DNA of 61,234 nt, taken from the NCBI GenBank assembly GCA_039679375.1, contig JBDKVA010000069.1, positions 1-61,234 on the forward strand, in the 5' to 3' direction. The notes beneath the pieces were generated by a model. The model had not been told where the DNA came from. It saw only the letters and a list, made by a program, of their open reading frames with translations, and searched no databases. Position 1 is the stretch's first letter; every line of letters begins with the position of its first letter. Source of the stretch: JBDKVA01 sp039679375. Its GTDB lineage: Bacteria > Bacillota > Clostridia > Acetivibrionales > DTU013. Positions 25,789-34,133 of this stretch are shown piece by piece. Position numbers and translations under genes: made by a program.

Positions 25789-27429
25789 TCAGCTTACACA
25801 ACCCACAAAATTGTACTTTACCTGAACGCTCTGCCGCCTATGTCCGTGCTCGTCAGTCTGTTCGTGTACGGCCACTTGGTTGATAAGACGAAACGCGGTC
25901 ATTCTATCAAGACGGTCAATAGATACGCATTCCTTTATCAGTACCATCCAGTTCTGCACGTCGGCCTCGCTGCTGACCGCCTCCTGAACGCTCTGTCGAA
26001 GGTCGGTATATTTTTCTTCCAACTCGGACAGTTCCCGCTCATAATCGGCAAGCATTTTCCGAAACAGGCTTTCCGGTACGTTGCCGCTGATTTTTTCCTC
26101 GAACAGTCTTTTACTCGCGTCCTCAATAAACGCTATGCGGCTTTTCGCGTCGCGCAGAGATTTTTCCTGCGCGGCTTTTTCGTTTTGCCGCTCCTGTCCC
26201 GAAAAGGAAAGCAGTCTGTCCGTCAGCTTTTTTTCGTCTGCGATGGCTGTCTGCGCGTGATACTGAATGTCCGAGAGGATGATGCTTTCTAACGTGTCCG
26301 CATCGATGGTGTGCATGGAACAGGACTTGCTGCCGCTGTTGGCATACCGGCTGCAACGGTAAAACCGATGTTCCACGCCGTTTTTGCTCACCTTGCGATT
26401 GAAAGCCATCGCCGCCCCACAATCGGCGCATCGGATGATGCCCGAAAAGACATTGATTTCATCATCCTTGCCGCTGGTCTTGATGGCGTGGTTGGCGGCG
26501 CGTTTCGCATTGTCCATGCGTCTTTGTACGCTGTCCCATGTAAGGCGGTCGATAATCGCCTCATGCGTATCCTCCACGGCTATCCAGCTGTCGGGAGTGG
26601 TGACAAGGCGCTTTTTCGTTTTAAAGGATGAAACCTTGCGCTTTCCCTGTACCATGTTGCCTATATAGACTTGATTTCTAAGCAGTTGGATAATTGTCGT
26701 GCTGCCCCATTGTTGGCAGCTGTCGCCCCGCGTGGCCCGCTTGCCGGTCTGCTTAAAGTAGTATTCAGCAGGGGTATCCACTCCCTCGGCATTGAGCTTT
26801 GTGGCAATATTGCGCCCGCTCTCGCCGCCTGCAAACTCGCGGAAAAGACGTTTGACTACCGCGGCGGCGGGCGGGTCGATTATAAGCTGGTGCTTATTGT
26901 CGGGCGATTTGATGTAGCCGAAGGGTGGCTTGCTCCCCATAAACTTGCCCTGTTTGGCGCTGGTCTGCCGGACGGAGCGTACTTTCTTGGATATGTCCTT
27001 TGCATACATTTCATTGAGGATGTTCTTGAAGGGAGCGATATCGTTATCGTCCTTATCGCTGTCGTAGCTGTCGTTGACCGCCACATAACGTACGCCGTGC
27101 TCGGGAAAAAAGAAGTCCGTGTACTGCCCGGTCATAACATAGTTGCGCCCCAGGCGGGAAAGGTCTTTCGTCAGCACGATACTGATATAACCCTTTTCGA
27201 TGTCCTCAATCATCCGTTGGAAACCGGGCCGTTCAAAATTTGTTCCCGTAAAACCGTCGTCTACATAGATATCGTAAACCTTCCACCCTCTTTCTTCGCA
27301 GTACGCCATGAGCATATCGCGCTGGTGCCCGATGCTCATGCTCTCGGCGCTGCCGTTCTGGTCGTCCCTGCTCAGTCGGAGGTAGATTGCAACGAAAATC
27401 TCCTTGATGATGCTCTGTAACTTTGCCAT
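25789..27429 (-). CDS. Large serine recombinase (TndX/TnpX type) of the conjugative element
   Basis: Excises and integrates the element through a serine-DNA intermediate. The 546-residue protein has an N-terminal resolvase domain with the nucleophile at Ser20 in AIYLRLSRDDQ, plus DDGFTGTNFERPGFQ and TKDLSRLGRNY. Next come a recombinase domain (PPFGYIKSPDNKHQLIIDP) and a zinc ribbon with CADCGAAM ... FYRCSRY ... CSMH. A coiled-coil C-terminus follows. Start ATG 27429 follows AAAGGAG by 8 nt. It lies at the very left end of the element, as tndX does in Tn5397. Confidence 0.93.
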   Translation of the reverse strand: MAKLQSIIKEIFVAIYLRLSRDDQNGSAESMSIGHQRDMLMAYCEERGWKVYDIYVDDGFTGTNFERPGFQRMIEDIEKGYISIVLTKDLSRLGRNYVMTGQYTDFFFPEHGVRYVAVNDSYDSDKDDNDIAPFKNILNEMYAKDISKKVRSVRQTSAKQGKFMGSKPPFGYIKSPDNKHQLIIDPPAAAVVKRLFREFAGGESGRNIATKLNAEGVDTPAEYYFKQTGKRATRGDSCQQWGSTTIIQLLRNQVYIGNMVQGKRKVSSFKTKKRLVTTPDSWIAVEDTHEAIIDRLTWDSVQRRMDNAKRAANHAIKTSGKDDEINVFSGIIRCADCGAAMAFNRKVSKNGVEHRFYRCSRYANSGSKSCSMHTIDADTLESIILSDIQYHAQTAIADEKKLTDRLLSFSGQERQNEKAAQEKSLRDAKSRIAFIEDASKRLFEEKISGNVPESLFRKMLADYERELSELEEKYTDLRQSVQEAVSSEADVQNWMVLIKECVSIDRLDRMTAFRLINQVAVHEQTDEHGHRRQSVQVKYNFVGCVS

Positions 27430-27483
27430 TGTGAAACTCCTTTCGCAGCTCCACAAAAAGCGCGGCTAACAGTGAACGGCCTA

Positions 27484-27711
27484 TCATTTGCCTACCTCAA
27501 TTATACCAAATCCGCTGTTTCGCACAATGTTGTCGCGCTTTTCCCAAAACCGTTCAGCTATCCTTTGACTTCCGATAGAATAGAGCAAATCGTCCAGCGT
27601 TGCCCTGTCCTCAAATGTATCGATAAGCTGCACAGATAGCTTTCCGGCCTTGTATTCCGTGATTATTTCGCCGGAACACGTTACCCGTCTGTCTATCTCT
27701 GTTACCTGCAT
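27484..27711 (-). CDS. Small hypothetical protein of the element
   Basis: 75 residues (MQVTEIDRRVTCSGEIITEY ... GIIEVGK), acidic/basic mixed, not recognised. ATG 27711 has AGAGGTG upstream. A longer open frame to 27810 runs through the terminator hairpin at 27756-27806 and is not a credible start. It lies 54 nt before the recombinase and is probably cotranscribed with it. Confidence 0.6.
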   Translation of the reverse strand: MQVTEIDRRVTCSGEIITEYKAGKLSVQLIDTFEDRATLDDLLYSIGSQRIAERFWEKRDNIVRNSGFGIIEVGK

Positions 27712-27755
27712 ATGCACCTCTTTCCACAGATCATTTCCATTTCCATCGTCCCACA

Positions 27756-27806
27756 GGGAACAGAAAAGGGCAGCTTCTTTCATAAGAACTGCCCTTTTCT
27801 GTTCCC
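27756..27806 (-). terminator. Long inverted-repeat terminator in the element
   Basis: GGGAACAGAAAAGGGCAG (27756-27773) and CTGCCCTTTTCTGTTCCC (27789-27806) form an exact 18-bp stem with a 15-nt loop. It borders palindrome copy 1 and isolates the recombinase end from the region upstream. Confidence 0.65.
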
Positions 27807-27807
27807 C

Positions 27808-27834
27808 CACTTCGGGCCAACTTGACCCGAAGTG
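27808..27834. repeat. ICE palindrome, copy 1
   Basis: CACTTCGGGCCAA, C, TTGACCCGAAGTG: 13-bp arms around one central base with one G-U-type mismatch. First of sixteen related sites through the element. It directly follows the 18-bp terminator stem. Confidence 0.85.
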
Positions 27835-28270
27835 GGGAAAATTCGTTCATCAAAGCAGGAGATTGCCGCGCCGTTGTAAGTTGGCCTATCATAAGACAGA
27901 GAGAAACGGCGCGGCGCTCCCTTTATATGAAAAACGATGGCCTGAACGGGCGGTGGCAACCGCCCTCATAGGAATTTCACCTCGCCCCATGCTTATAGCG
28001 CGGCGGTCAATGCTGTGAAGCGTTCAAACCGCAAGTATCAATGTACCGTGCGCGGGATCGTCGCCCAGCAGACCTGCCACAGCCTGCCCGCCGCAGTTGG
28101 TGTTTATCGCTCTCTCCGGCTTGAGCCGGTGGTCATGGCGCACCCTGCGGCTTGGCTCCCTCACGCATCGAACGTATCCGGGCCATCAGTATGAAGTTGT
28201 AAAAGTGCATTGGAGAGAGAAAAATCCCCCTCCAATAACCGTGAGAATTGAAGCCCGAAAGTTCCGGGGG
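27835..28270. other. Gene-free region downstream of the sigma factor
   Basis: 436 nt with no convincing gene. It contains hairpins GGGCGGT-GGCA-ACCGCCC (27948-27965) and ATTGGAG ... CTCCAAT (28209-28236). Its base composition is as GC-rich as the backbone. It may hold an antisense or leader RNA, but nothing specific is recognisable. Confidence 0.4.
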
Positions 28271-28693
28271 TCAGAGCGAATTTTTCAAGAAAAGCTCCAT
28301 GTTCCGAAGTCCGCGCTCGATACTCTCGGATACGCGGCTCTTGGACACCCCCTCGGCCCGCGCAATCTCGGTTTTGCTCGCGCCGAGTATGTAATGCTCG
28401 TAGACCCTCCGGCCCTGCTTGCCCGGCAGGGCGTTGATAGCAGCGTATAGCTGTTTGGCTGTAGCTTTCCGCTCGTAGACCTCGCAGGGCGAGAGGGAAA
28501 CAAAAAGCGCATCATGCTCGATGCCGTCCCCGGCGTCCAGTGAGTAATGCGCTTTGTTCCAGAACACACGCCTGATATAGTTCCGTTCCAGCCGTTCGGC
28601 TTCGGCCAGGGCCGCCGCCACCTCGTCAGGGATATCCACAAATAGGTCAACGTTATAAAACGGGTAGTAATCCCGCAGATTTATCCTTGTCAT
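28271..28693 (-). CDS. Sigma-70 family RNA polymerase sigma factor of the element
   Basis: 140 residues. The C-terminal part is a sigma region 4 helix-turn-helix: LPGKQGRRVYEHYILGASKT, then EIARAEGVSKSRVSESIERG. The N-terminal part has DIPDEVAAALAEAERLERNY, commonly seen in element-borne sigma-like regulators of the Tn916/Tn1549 groups, which act on transfer or excision genes. ATG 28693 follows GGAGG by 8 nt; longer starts run into the leader terminator. Transcription probably depends on readthrough of the attenuator at 28830-29035. Confidence 0.85.
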   Translation of the reverse strand: MTRINLRDYYPFYNVDLFVDIPDEVAAALAEAERLERNYIRRVFWNKAHYSLDAGDGIEHDALFVSLSPCEVYERKATAKQLYAAINALPGKQGRRVYEHYILGASKTEIARAEGVSKSRVSESIERGLRNMELFLKNSL

Positions 28694-28829
28694 TCGATTT
28701 GCCTCCGTTTCGATTTTTGAAATTGGAAAATCGAAACGTGGGCGGCGGGGAGCGACAACGGGGACGGATGCAAAATGGCTTGTCCCATATAACCGTTTGG
28801 TAAAATTCGCCGACAGTCGAAAAAAGGCA

Positions 28830-28867
28830 CAAAAAAACATCTATCAGGGAAAATCCCTGAAAGATGT
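28830..28867 (-). terminator. Terminator in the sigma-factor leader
   Basis: On the minus strand ACATCTTTCAGGGA, a short loop and TCCCTGATAGATGT are followed by six to seven T. It lies between the leader peptide and the sigma factor, so readthrough here would control the sigma gene. Confidence 0.8.
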
Positions 28868-28942
28868 CGAATAAAAAATGTGTGCAGTTATCTTCCGAGT
28901 TATCTTTTAGTTTTTTGAAGCTATGTAGAACTAAAACTTCTG

Positions 28943-29008
28943 CTATATCCAGCCGTCACAATAATGTGGCGGCTCCTCACGGATAAAAAACAGCGGCTTA
29001 GTGTACAA
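28943..29008 (-). CDS. Putative 21-residue leader peptide
   Basis: A TTG start at 29008 sits 6 nt after a strong GAGGAGG. The encoded peptide begins with the initiator, then YTKPLFFIREEPPH, and ends CDGWI. The Shine-Dalgarno is inside the stem formed by GCGGCTT ... AAGCCGC (28993-29035). The second half overlaps another inverted repeat (28951-28974). The order leader peptide, alternative hairpins, terminator, regulator resembles ribosome-dependent attenuators of erm and tet(M)-type genes. Translation is unproven. Confidence 0.45.
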   Translation of the reverse strand: MYTKPLFFIREEPPHYCDGWI

Positions 29009-29035
29009 AACTAACCTCCTCTGTACTAAAGCCGC
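28951..29035 (-). promoter_or_regulatory. Alternative hairpins of a transcription attenuator
   Basis: The outer stem pairs GCGGCTTTAGTACA with TGTACACTAAGCCGC across the leader Shine-Dalgarno. A second stem is AGCCGCCAC ... GTGACGGCT. Both use AGCCGC-type segments, so they can be mutually exclusive, and a T-tailed terminator lies 85 nt downstream. Confidence 0.5.
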
Positions 29036-29081
29036 CCTTGCTAATGTAAAAATTCTGCCCTCAAAATCTCACTTGAAATGA

Positions 29082-29113
29082 AACGACGGCTTTGATTATT
29101 CAAAACCGCCGTT
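29082..29113. terminator. Hairpin downstream of proB
   Basis: AACGACGGCTTTGA and TCAAAACCGCCGTT form an imperfect 13-14 bp stem about 200 nt after proB. It may end the MATE-proB transcript. The T tail is weak. The rest of 29036-29313 holds no gene that I can support. Confidence 0.4.
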
Positions 29114-29313
29114 AGGCCATTATTTTTCTGTTTGAACGCGTAATAATACGGCTGCCAAACAACGGTTTTTTTTATTTCCGTCAGGCTGCCTTCTCAGTTG
29201 ATATAAACAATAAATTATTTTTTAATGGTTAGTTCTCCAAACTGCCCCACCTATAATAAAAGTCTTCGGTATGACTGACCGGGTTGTTTGCATTTACAAC
29301 AAGACAAATACAA

Positions 29314-30114
29314 TTATAAGTATTTTCCAACAAAAAGCGTCCCAACGCTGCGCCCTTTGATAATTTCATACAGAGCAGATGGATTTTTTCCGTTAGTAAT
29401 GATAGTGTCAATCCCCTGAGCGGTTGCCAGCTTTGCTGCTTGCAGCTTCGTTTTCATACCGCCTGTACCGCGCCGAGAACCAGCACCTCCGGCTGAAGAT
29501 TGTACGGCCTCATTTATTTCGGTGATACGTTCTATCCGTTTTGCGTTGGGATAAAGTCGAGGGTCGCTGTCATAAAAACCGTCAATGTCTGATAGAATGA
29601 CGAGCTTTTGCGCTCTACACAATACGGCGACAACCGCAGAGAGCATATCGTTATCGCCAAACAACCTGTCTTCCGACTCTATTTCGATATAGCTGACCGA
29701 GTCGTTTTCATTCACGACCGGCATAATGCCCATTTCAAGCAAGGCGTCAAAGGTGTTTGTCAGGTTTTGCTTCTTTTCCTCAATTTCCATATCTTCGGAA
29801 TTCAGCAAAATCTGTGCGATGGTCTTGTCATAATCATGGAAAAATTTGTCGTATAAGTACATAATGCTGCATTGCCCTACCGCAGCGGCGGCCTGCTTCA
29901 AACGCATAGAAGTAGGCCGTGTTTTCATTTGAAGCTTATTAGCACCCACAGCAATCGCCCCGGAGGATACTAAAATAATCTCATATCCCATGTTTTGGAC
30001 ATCGGATAATACACAGGCAATGCGGTCAAAGGAACGCAGATCATTTTGTCCTATATCATTTGTCAATGTAGAAGTTCCAACTTTTACAACAATTCTGTTT
30101 TGATGCAAGTTCAA
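29314..30114 (-). CDS. proB: Glutamate 5-kinase (short form, no PUA domain)
   Basis: Phosphorylates glutamate to gamma-glutamyl phosphate, the first step of proline synthesis. The amino-acid kinase fold is clear: IVVKVGTSTL near residue 10, LVSSGAIAVGANKL near 53, VNENDSVS near 145, FGDNDMLSAVVA near 160 and GTGGMKTKLQAAKLA near 216. It is a plausible full kinase domain of 266 residues but lacks the C-terminal PUA domain of many ProB enzymes. I start at TTG 30114, 6 nt after AAAGGTG; ATG 30141 is an alternative. No proA partner is present. It is an unusual passenger, 47 nt after the MATE gene. Confidence 0.85.
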   Translation of the reverse strand: MNLHQNRIVVKVGTSTLTNDIGQNDLRSFDRIACVLSDVQNMGYEIILVSSGAIAVGANKLQMKTRPTSMRLKQAAAAVGQCSIMYLYDKFFHDYDKTIAQILLNSEDMEIEEKKQNLTNTFDALLEMGIMPVVNENDSVSYIEIESEDRLFGDNDMLSAVVAVLCRAQKLVILSDIDGFYDSDPRLYPNAKRIERITEINEAVQSSAGGAGSRRGTGGMKTKLQAAKLATAQGIDTIITNGKNPSALYEIIKGRSVGTLFVGKYL

Positions 30115-30161
30115 ATGATTCACCTTTCTTTCGCTACACATGAATAATCTTGGAAAAGTGT

Positions 30162-31529
30162 TTATAAATGTTCTAAACACTTTTTCGTGGCTAATGGGCA
30201 TTCGTTTTTCTCCAACATCCTGTCGCGCTTAAAACGCTTGAAATAATAAGCGGCCATACTGATCGCACATACAAGCCAAGTCAACGGCCACCCGGCAAAT
30301 ACCAGCGGTAGGCTGTTAGTCAGGGGAACTATAATAAACAGATAAAGCTGCCGTAACGCAACAAAGCTCCCCAGCATAAAGAACATGGGCACCTTAGAAA
30401 AACCAGCTCCATTGAGCACCCCGTTCAAAGTCTCTACAACGGACAGCGTAATGTAGCCATAGGAATAGATTTTCAGCATGTTACTTCCCACAGCAACCAC
30501 GGAAGCGTCATTGGTGAATATCCGGATCAACATGGGCGCACAGAAATAGATTGTTACAGAGCTTACCAGTATCACTATAAAACTCATCAGCCAAGTAGCA
30601 AACGCACCTTTCTTCACCCTTTCTGGCTGCCTTGCGCCGATGTTTTGTCCTACAAACGTGGTGATGGTCATATTGAAGCCCTGAATGGGCAGTTGCCAGA
30701 ACCCTTCGATACGCAGACCGGCAGAATATCCAGCAACTGCCGCCGTACCAAAATGGTTGATGTAGGACTGCACCACTACGTTGGAAAAGGATACAACGCT
30801 TATTTGAAGAGCAGTAGGCACTCCGATAGAGAGTATCCGGTGGATCATCTTTTTGTGAAATCGGATTTTTTTGAGCTCTATTCGGTAATCTTCTCGGGTA
30901 TTCATCAGCCGGATCATGACCATCACAGCGCTGACAATCTGCGAAAACACCGTAGCAATTGCCACTCCTGCAACGCCCATGTGAAAACTGCATACAAAAA
31001 GGAAATCCAGAACAACATTTACGAGACTGGACACGATTAAATAAATCAGCGGGCGGGTAGAGTCTCCGATTGCCCTGAGAATTCCAGCTCCCATATTAAA
31101 AATCAGTGAGAATAGAATCCCGCTGTAATAGACGTTAAGGTATAATATCGAATCAGGCAGTATCTCCTCCGGTACTCGAATTGCCAGAAGAATAGGTCTG
31201 GTCGTAATAAGGCCAACAACTGTAAAAAGAACACCCAGCAATGTGGTCAGCGCAAGAGAGCTGTGAATAGCGTCACGCATTTCACTAACGCTTTTTGCTC
31301 CAAAGTACTGAGAAATTACTACGCCTGCTCCTGCGGATAGCCCCATAAAAAATCCCAGCAGCGTATTTACAATAGGCGCAGAAGACCCTACGGCTGCAAG
31401 TGCATTGGTGCTTACATAGTTTCCTACTACATAGGAATCCACGGTATTGTAAAACTGCTGAAAAAAACTGCTCACCAGCAGTGGAAGGGAGAACAAGATG
31501 ATAGATTTGAATATGCTCCCTTCCGTCAT
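30162..31529 (-). CDS. MATE family efflux transporter
   Basis: 455 residues with about 12 membrane segments in two homologous halves. It starts MTEGSIFKSIILFSLPLL; SFFQQFYNTVDSYVVGNYVS is the typical MATE first-pair region. These pumps export cationic drugs or metabolites using Na+ or H+ gradients. AAGGA lies very close to the ATG, and an upstream rare start cannot be excluded. It is divergent from a LysR gene, a common regulator/target arrangement, and upstream of proB. Confidence 0.92.
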   Translation of the reverse strand: MTEGSIFKSIILFSLPLLVSSFFQQFYNTVDSYVVGNYVSTNALAAVGSSAPIVNTLLGFFMGLSAGAGVVISQYFGAKSVSEMRDAIHSSLALTTLLGVLFTVVGLITTRPILLAIRVPEEILPDSILYLNVYYSGILFSLIFNMGAGILRAIGDSTRPLIYLIVSSLVNVVLDFLFVCSFHMGVAGVAIATVFSQIVSAVMVMIRLMNTREDYRIELKKIRFHKKMIHRILSIGVPTALQISVVSFSNVVVQSYINHFGTAAVAGYSAGLRIEGFWQLPIQGFNMTITTFVGQNIGARQPERVKKGAFATWLMSFIVILVSSVTIYFCAPMLIRIFTNDASVVAVGSNMLKIYSYGYITLSVVETLNGVLNGAGFSKVPMFFMLGSFVALRQLYLFIIVPLTNSLPLVFAGWPLTWLVCAISMAAYYFKRFKRDRMLEKNECPLATKKCLEHL

Positions 31530-31746
31530 ATCCTTACTTGCAGTCTTCAGACGTCACACCCTCTTTTTCTCCTTGCTGCTTCCTGTTGTCTTACTGAGAA
31601 GCATCCGCTGGTCGGAATTCGTTCCTAAGCATTTTCGTTCGTAAACCGGCTTACTAAAATTATATTCTCACATACCATCCTTGTCTAACTGTTCTTTCGT
31701 GTATATAATACAAATTAGATTTGTATCTTCGGTAGAAGGTGGGACT
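31530..31746. promoter_or_regulatory. Divergent MATE/LysR control region
   Basis: 217 nt between divergent start codons. It should hold both promoters and the LysR-binding site; no single operator can be assigned with confidence. Confidence 0.4.
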
Positions 31747-32673
31747 ATGTACTTTCAGAGTATGGACTATTTCGTTACAACTGCACGGGAGCGCAGCTTT
31801 ACAAAGGCTGCACAAAAGCTGCATATTACGCAACAGACATTAAGCGCCCACATAGCAATGATTGAAAAGGAATTGGGATGTCAATTGTTTATCCGTCATA
31901 TCCCGCTGGAATTGACCTATGCCGGAGATATATTCCTACGCTATGCTTTAAATTTTCAGAAACAATATTGCAGCATGCAGCGCACCTTTTCTGATATTTC
32001 CCAACAGTATCAGGGGATTCTACGTATTGGGGTCCCACACACCAGAGGGCGGGTTATTATGCCTAAATTGATCGCTGCTTTTCAAAAAAGCTACCCCAAA
32101 ATTGAGATTCAGGTCATAGAAGATACCAATGACAATCTTGCAGAAAAACTGTTTGGCGCTGAAGTGGATATCGCCATTGCTGACTTTCCTGAAAGGATGC
32201 CGGGCATGCAGTTGATGGATTTTTACAAAGAAAACGTCGTTTTGCTTATATCTGAAATTTTGTTGCATGAGTTTTATGGAGCAGATACGGAGAAAATCAT
32301 CCAACAGGTCAACCAATCCGGCAATATTGCGCCGTTGCAGGAATGTCCCTTCTTAATGAATCATGAGCATGACATCGCCGGAAAGTTTGCGCAGAGTCTA
32401 CTCCGCAAGGCGAACTTCCATCCGGTTATAAAAGCCCAATCCGAAAACATAGAACTTCTGCTCGATTTGTGTCTCAGAAATATCGGTGCGTGTTTTTGTT
32501 CTGAAATGTTGGCGCAGACGGTTCTTTCTGCCCAGCAACTTGAAAAACTGACTATGTTCCATTTTGATGAAAATGCAGAATTTATGATTCGTCTCGGGTG
32601 GATGGAGAATTCAGATGATTGGATAGTTCGTTCAGCATTTCTGAATTCCGCAAAAGAACTTTATACGAAGTGA
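31747..32673 (+). CDS. LysR family transcriptional regulator
   Basis: 308 residues. The N-terminal winged helix-turn-helix is FVTTARERSFTKAAQKLHIT followed by QQTLSAHIAMIEKELGCQLF. The periplasmic-binding-like effector domain spans about 90-300. ATG 31747 follows GAAGGTGGG; an upstream ATG at 31681 adds 22 residues not typical of the family. It probably controls the divergent MATE gene, in response to an unknown ligand. Confidence 0.88.
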   Translation: MYFQSMDYFVTTARERSFTKAAQKLHITQQTLSAHIAMIEKELGCQLFIRHIPLELTYAGDIFLRYALNFQKQYCSMQRTFSDISQQYQGILRIGVPHTRGRVIMPKLIAAFQKSYPKIEIQVIEDTNDNLAEKLFGAEVDIAIADFPERMPGMQLMDFYKENVVLLISEILLHEFYGADTEKIIQQVNQSGNIAPLQECPFLMNHEHDIAGKFAQSLLRKANFHPVIKAQSENIELLLDLCLRNIGACFCSEMLAQTVLSAQQLEKLTMFHFDENAEFMIRLGWMENSDDWIVRSAFLNSAKELYTK

Positions 32674-32706
32674 ACTGATGGAACACGTAATTTGGAAGTA
32701 TTTTTT

Positions 32707-32830
32707 ATGATGGTGTCAAGCACCTGTGCGGTTGCCAACTTTACCGCTTGCAGTTTTGTTTTCATACCGCCTGTACCGCATCGTTAGCCAACGCGTCCCC
32801 GGCTAACGATTGTACTTCATTGCATAGAGT
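32707..32830 (-). pseudogene. Decayed proB fragment
   Basis: The stretch matches part of the intact proB (about 29399-29520). Shared runs include GCAGTTTTGTTTTCATACCG versus GCAGCTTCGTTTTCATACCG and CGATTGTAC versus AGATTGTAC, but its reading frame is broken. It corresponds to the GTGGMKTKLQAAK region. With the intact gene it brackets the MATE-LysR pair. Confidence 0.75.
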
Positions 32831-32967
32831 TTTGGGAGAAAATAAAATTTCCTATTCATCGGGGTACCTTACAGACGTCACCCGCTTCAGATAGTTCGAG
32901 TAGCGGCCAACCCGCCCGTGGCGCTGGAATGATCCAAACCTTAACATGGTCAGCAAGATCTGTATTT

Positions 32968-34074
32968 TCAAAAACGTTTTACTTTTTCATAAAAATTTAT
33001 CGGGGGTTCTCTGTGCCGGAATCTTTTATATAATACGCAGCCGATGTAGATAAGTCCAAGATACCCCACAAGCGGATAAAACACGCTGACCAGTTGGCTG
33101 AAGGAAAACAGCCCCAAGACGAAAGTGAACATCGAGACACCGACGGCAAAACAGCGGTTTCCTCGCTTTTCACCGAAAGAAAAGCGGCTGCACACAGACC
33201 ACATCATAGCCGAGCAGGAACAGAACATCCCCAGTATCAGGACGATGGAGAATACCGCGCCGAACGTATAAGATAGCTTTTTAGCCAGATAAAGGACTGG
33301 AATGTCCAACAGAGCCGTATGTTCCGCGTCCAGCAGAATGGCAGTGTTCATGATCATGATTGCCAGCATTAGTGCCGCCGCACCCAAGAGTGCCCCATAT
33401 TTTGCACCTTTTCTGCTCTGCGCCGTGATGCCTAATTGTGTGAAATAAGTACTGCCGCTGAGAAAGTTCAGGGACGCACACAAAAAGGCACTGATGGTCC
33501 AGTGGGGCGCTGCCTGAGACCGGCTCAGTACAGACGCATACTGGGAAACCGCCGGGAAATTTGCGTAATCCAGAATAACGGTTATGGACCCTACAACCAA
33601 GGTAAACACGATGATGACCGGCCCAATCATGGAAACCACCTTAGTGAGCCGTTCAAATCCAATCAGATAGGAACACAAAACCGATACCGCCATAATCGCA
33701 GAACCGATATAGTGATTAACGCCATAGTACTCTGTAAAAGTTGAACCAGCGCCTGAAATCAGGACGGCAATCAGCAGCACCAGTGTGACCGGGATCAACC
33801 AGCCGTAAAAGGTCCCCAACTTTTTCCCGCAGTAAAACTGAAATTGATTAAATCCCGATTCCGCTCTATGTGCATATCCCTGTGTCATCAGGGTTTCTCC
33901 CAACAATAGAAAGCCTGCCAGGCACACCGCCACCACGCCATAACTCCAATAGCCGTAGCTTGTAAAAAATTGCAAAACCTCTTGCCCGGTGGCAAACCCC
34001 GAGCCGATTACCCACGCCACAAATGCACCCGCATATTTCAAAACAGCCTTCCGGCTGTGCGTACTATCATCCAT
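32968..34074 (-). CDS. YkvI-like membrane transporter (APC superfamily)
   Basis: 368 residues with about 10-11 membrane segments. The first segment AGAFVAWVIGSGFATGQEVL carries the G-S-G-F-A-T-G motif of the YkvI/branched-chain carrier-like group, an unwound-helix substrate site in the LeuT fold. SGSTYFTQLGITAQSRKGAK lies near residue 215. Substrate unknown. It is not part of the usual conjugation backbone and is read as cargo. The 32674-32967 gap upstream holds the proB fragment and no other gene. Confidence 0.8.
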   Translation of the reverse strand: MDDSTHSRKAVLKYAGAFVAWVIGSGFATGQEVLQFFTSYGYWSYGVVAVCLAGFLLLGETLMTQGYAHRAESGFNQFQFYCGKKLGTFYGWLIPVTLVLLIAVLISGAGSTFTEYYGVNHYIGSAIMAVSVLCSYLIGFERLTKVVSMIGPVIIVFTLVVGSITVILDYANFPAVSQYASVLSRSQAAPHWTISAFLCASLNFLSGSTYFTQLGITAQSRKGAKYGALLGAAALMLAIMIMNTAILLDAEHTALLDIPVLYLAKKLSYTFGAVFSIVLILGMFCSCSAMMWSVCSRFSFGEKRGNRCFAVGVSMFTFVLGLFSFSQLVSVFYPLVGYLGLIYIGCVLYKRFRHREPPINFYEKVKRF

Positions 34075-34133
34075 CGTTTTTCCCTTACCATGTAAATTGC
34101 TGAAATTGCTGAATTGAACTTGCCTCTTACAAA

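Noticed and set aside
27712..27810. Longer form of the small protein upstream of the recombinase
   Set aside because: The extension is encoded by an 18-bp inverted-repeat terminator next to a palindrome.
28694..28840. Longer start of the sigma factor
   Set aside because: It would begin in the leader terminator, and the ATG at 28693 has a well spaced GGAGG.
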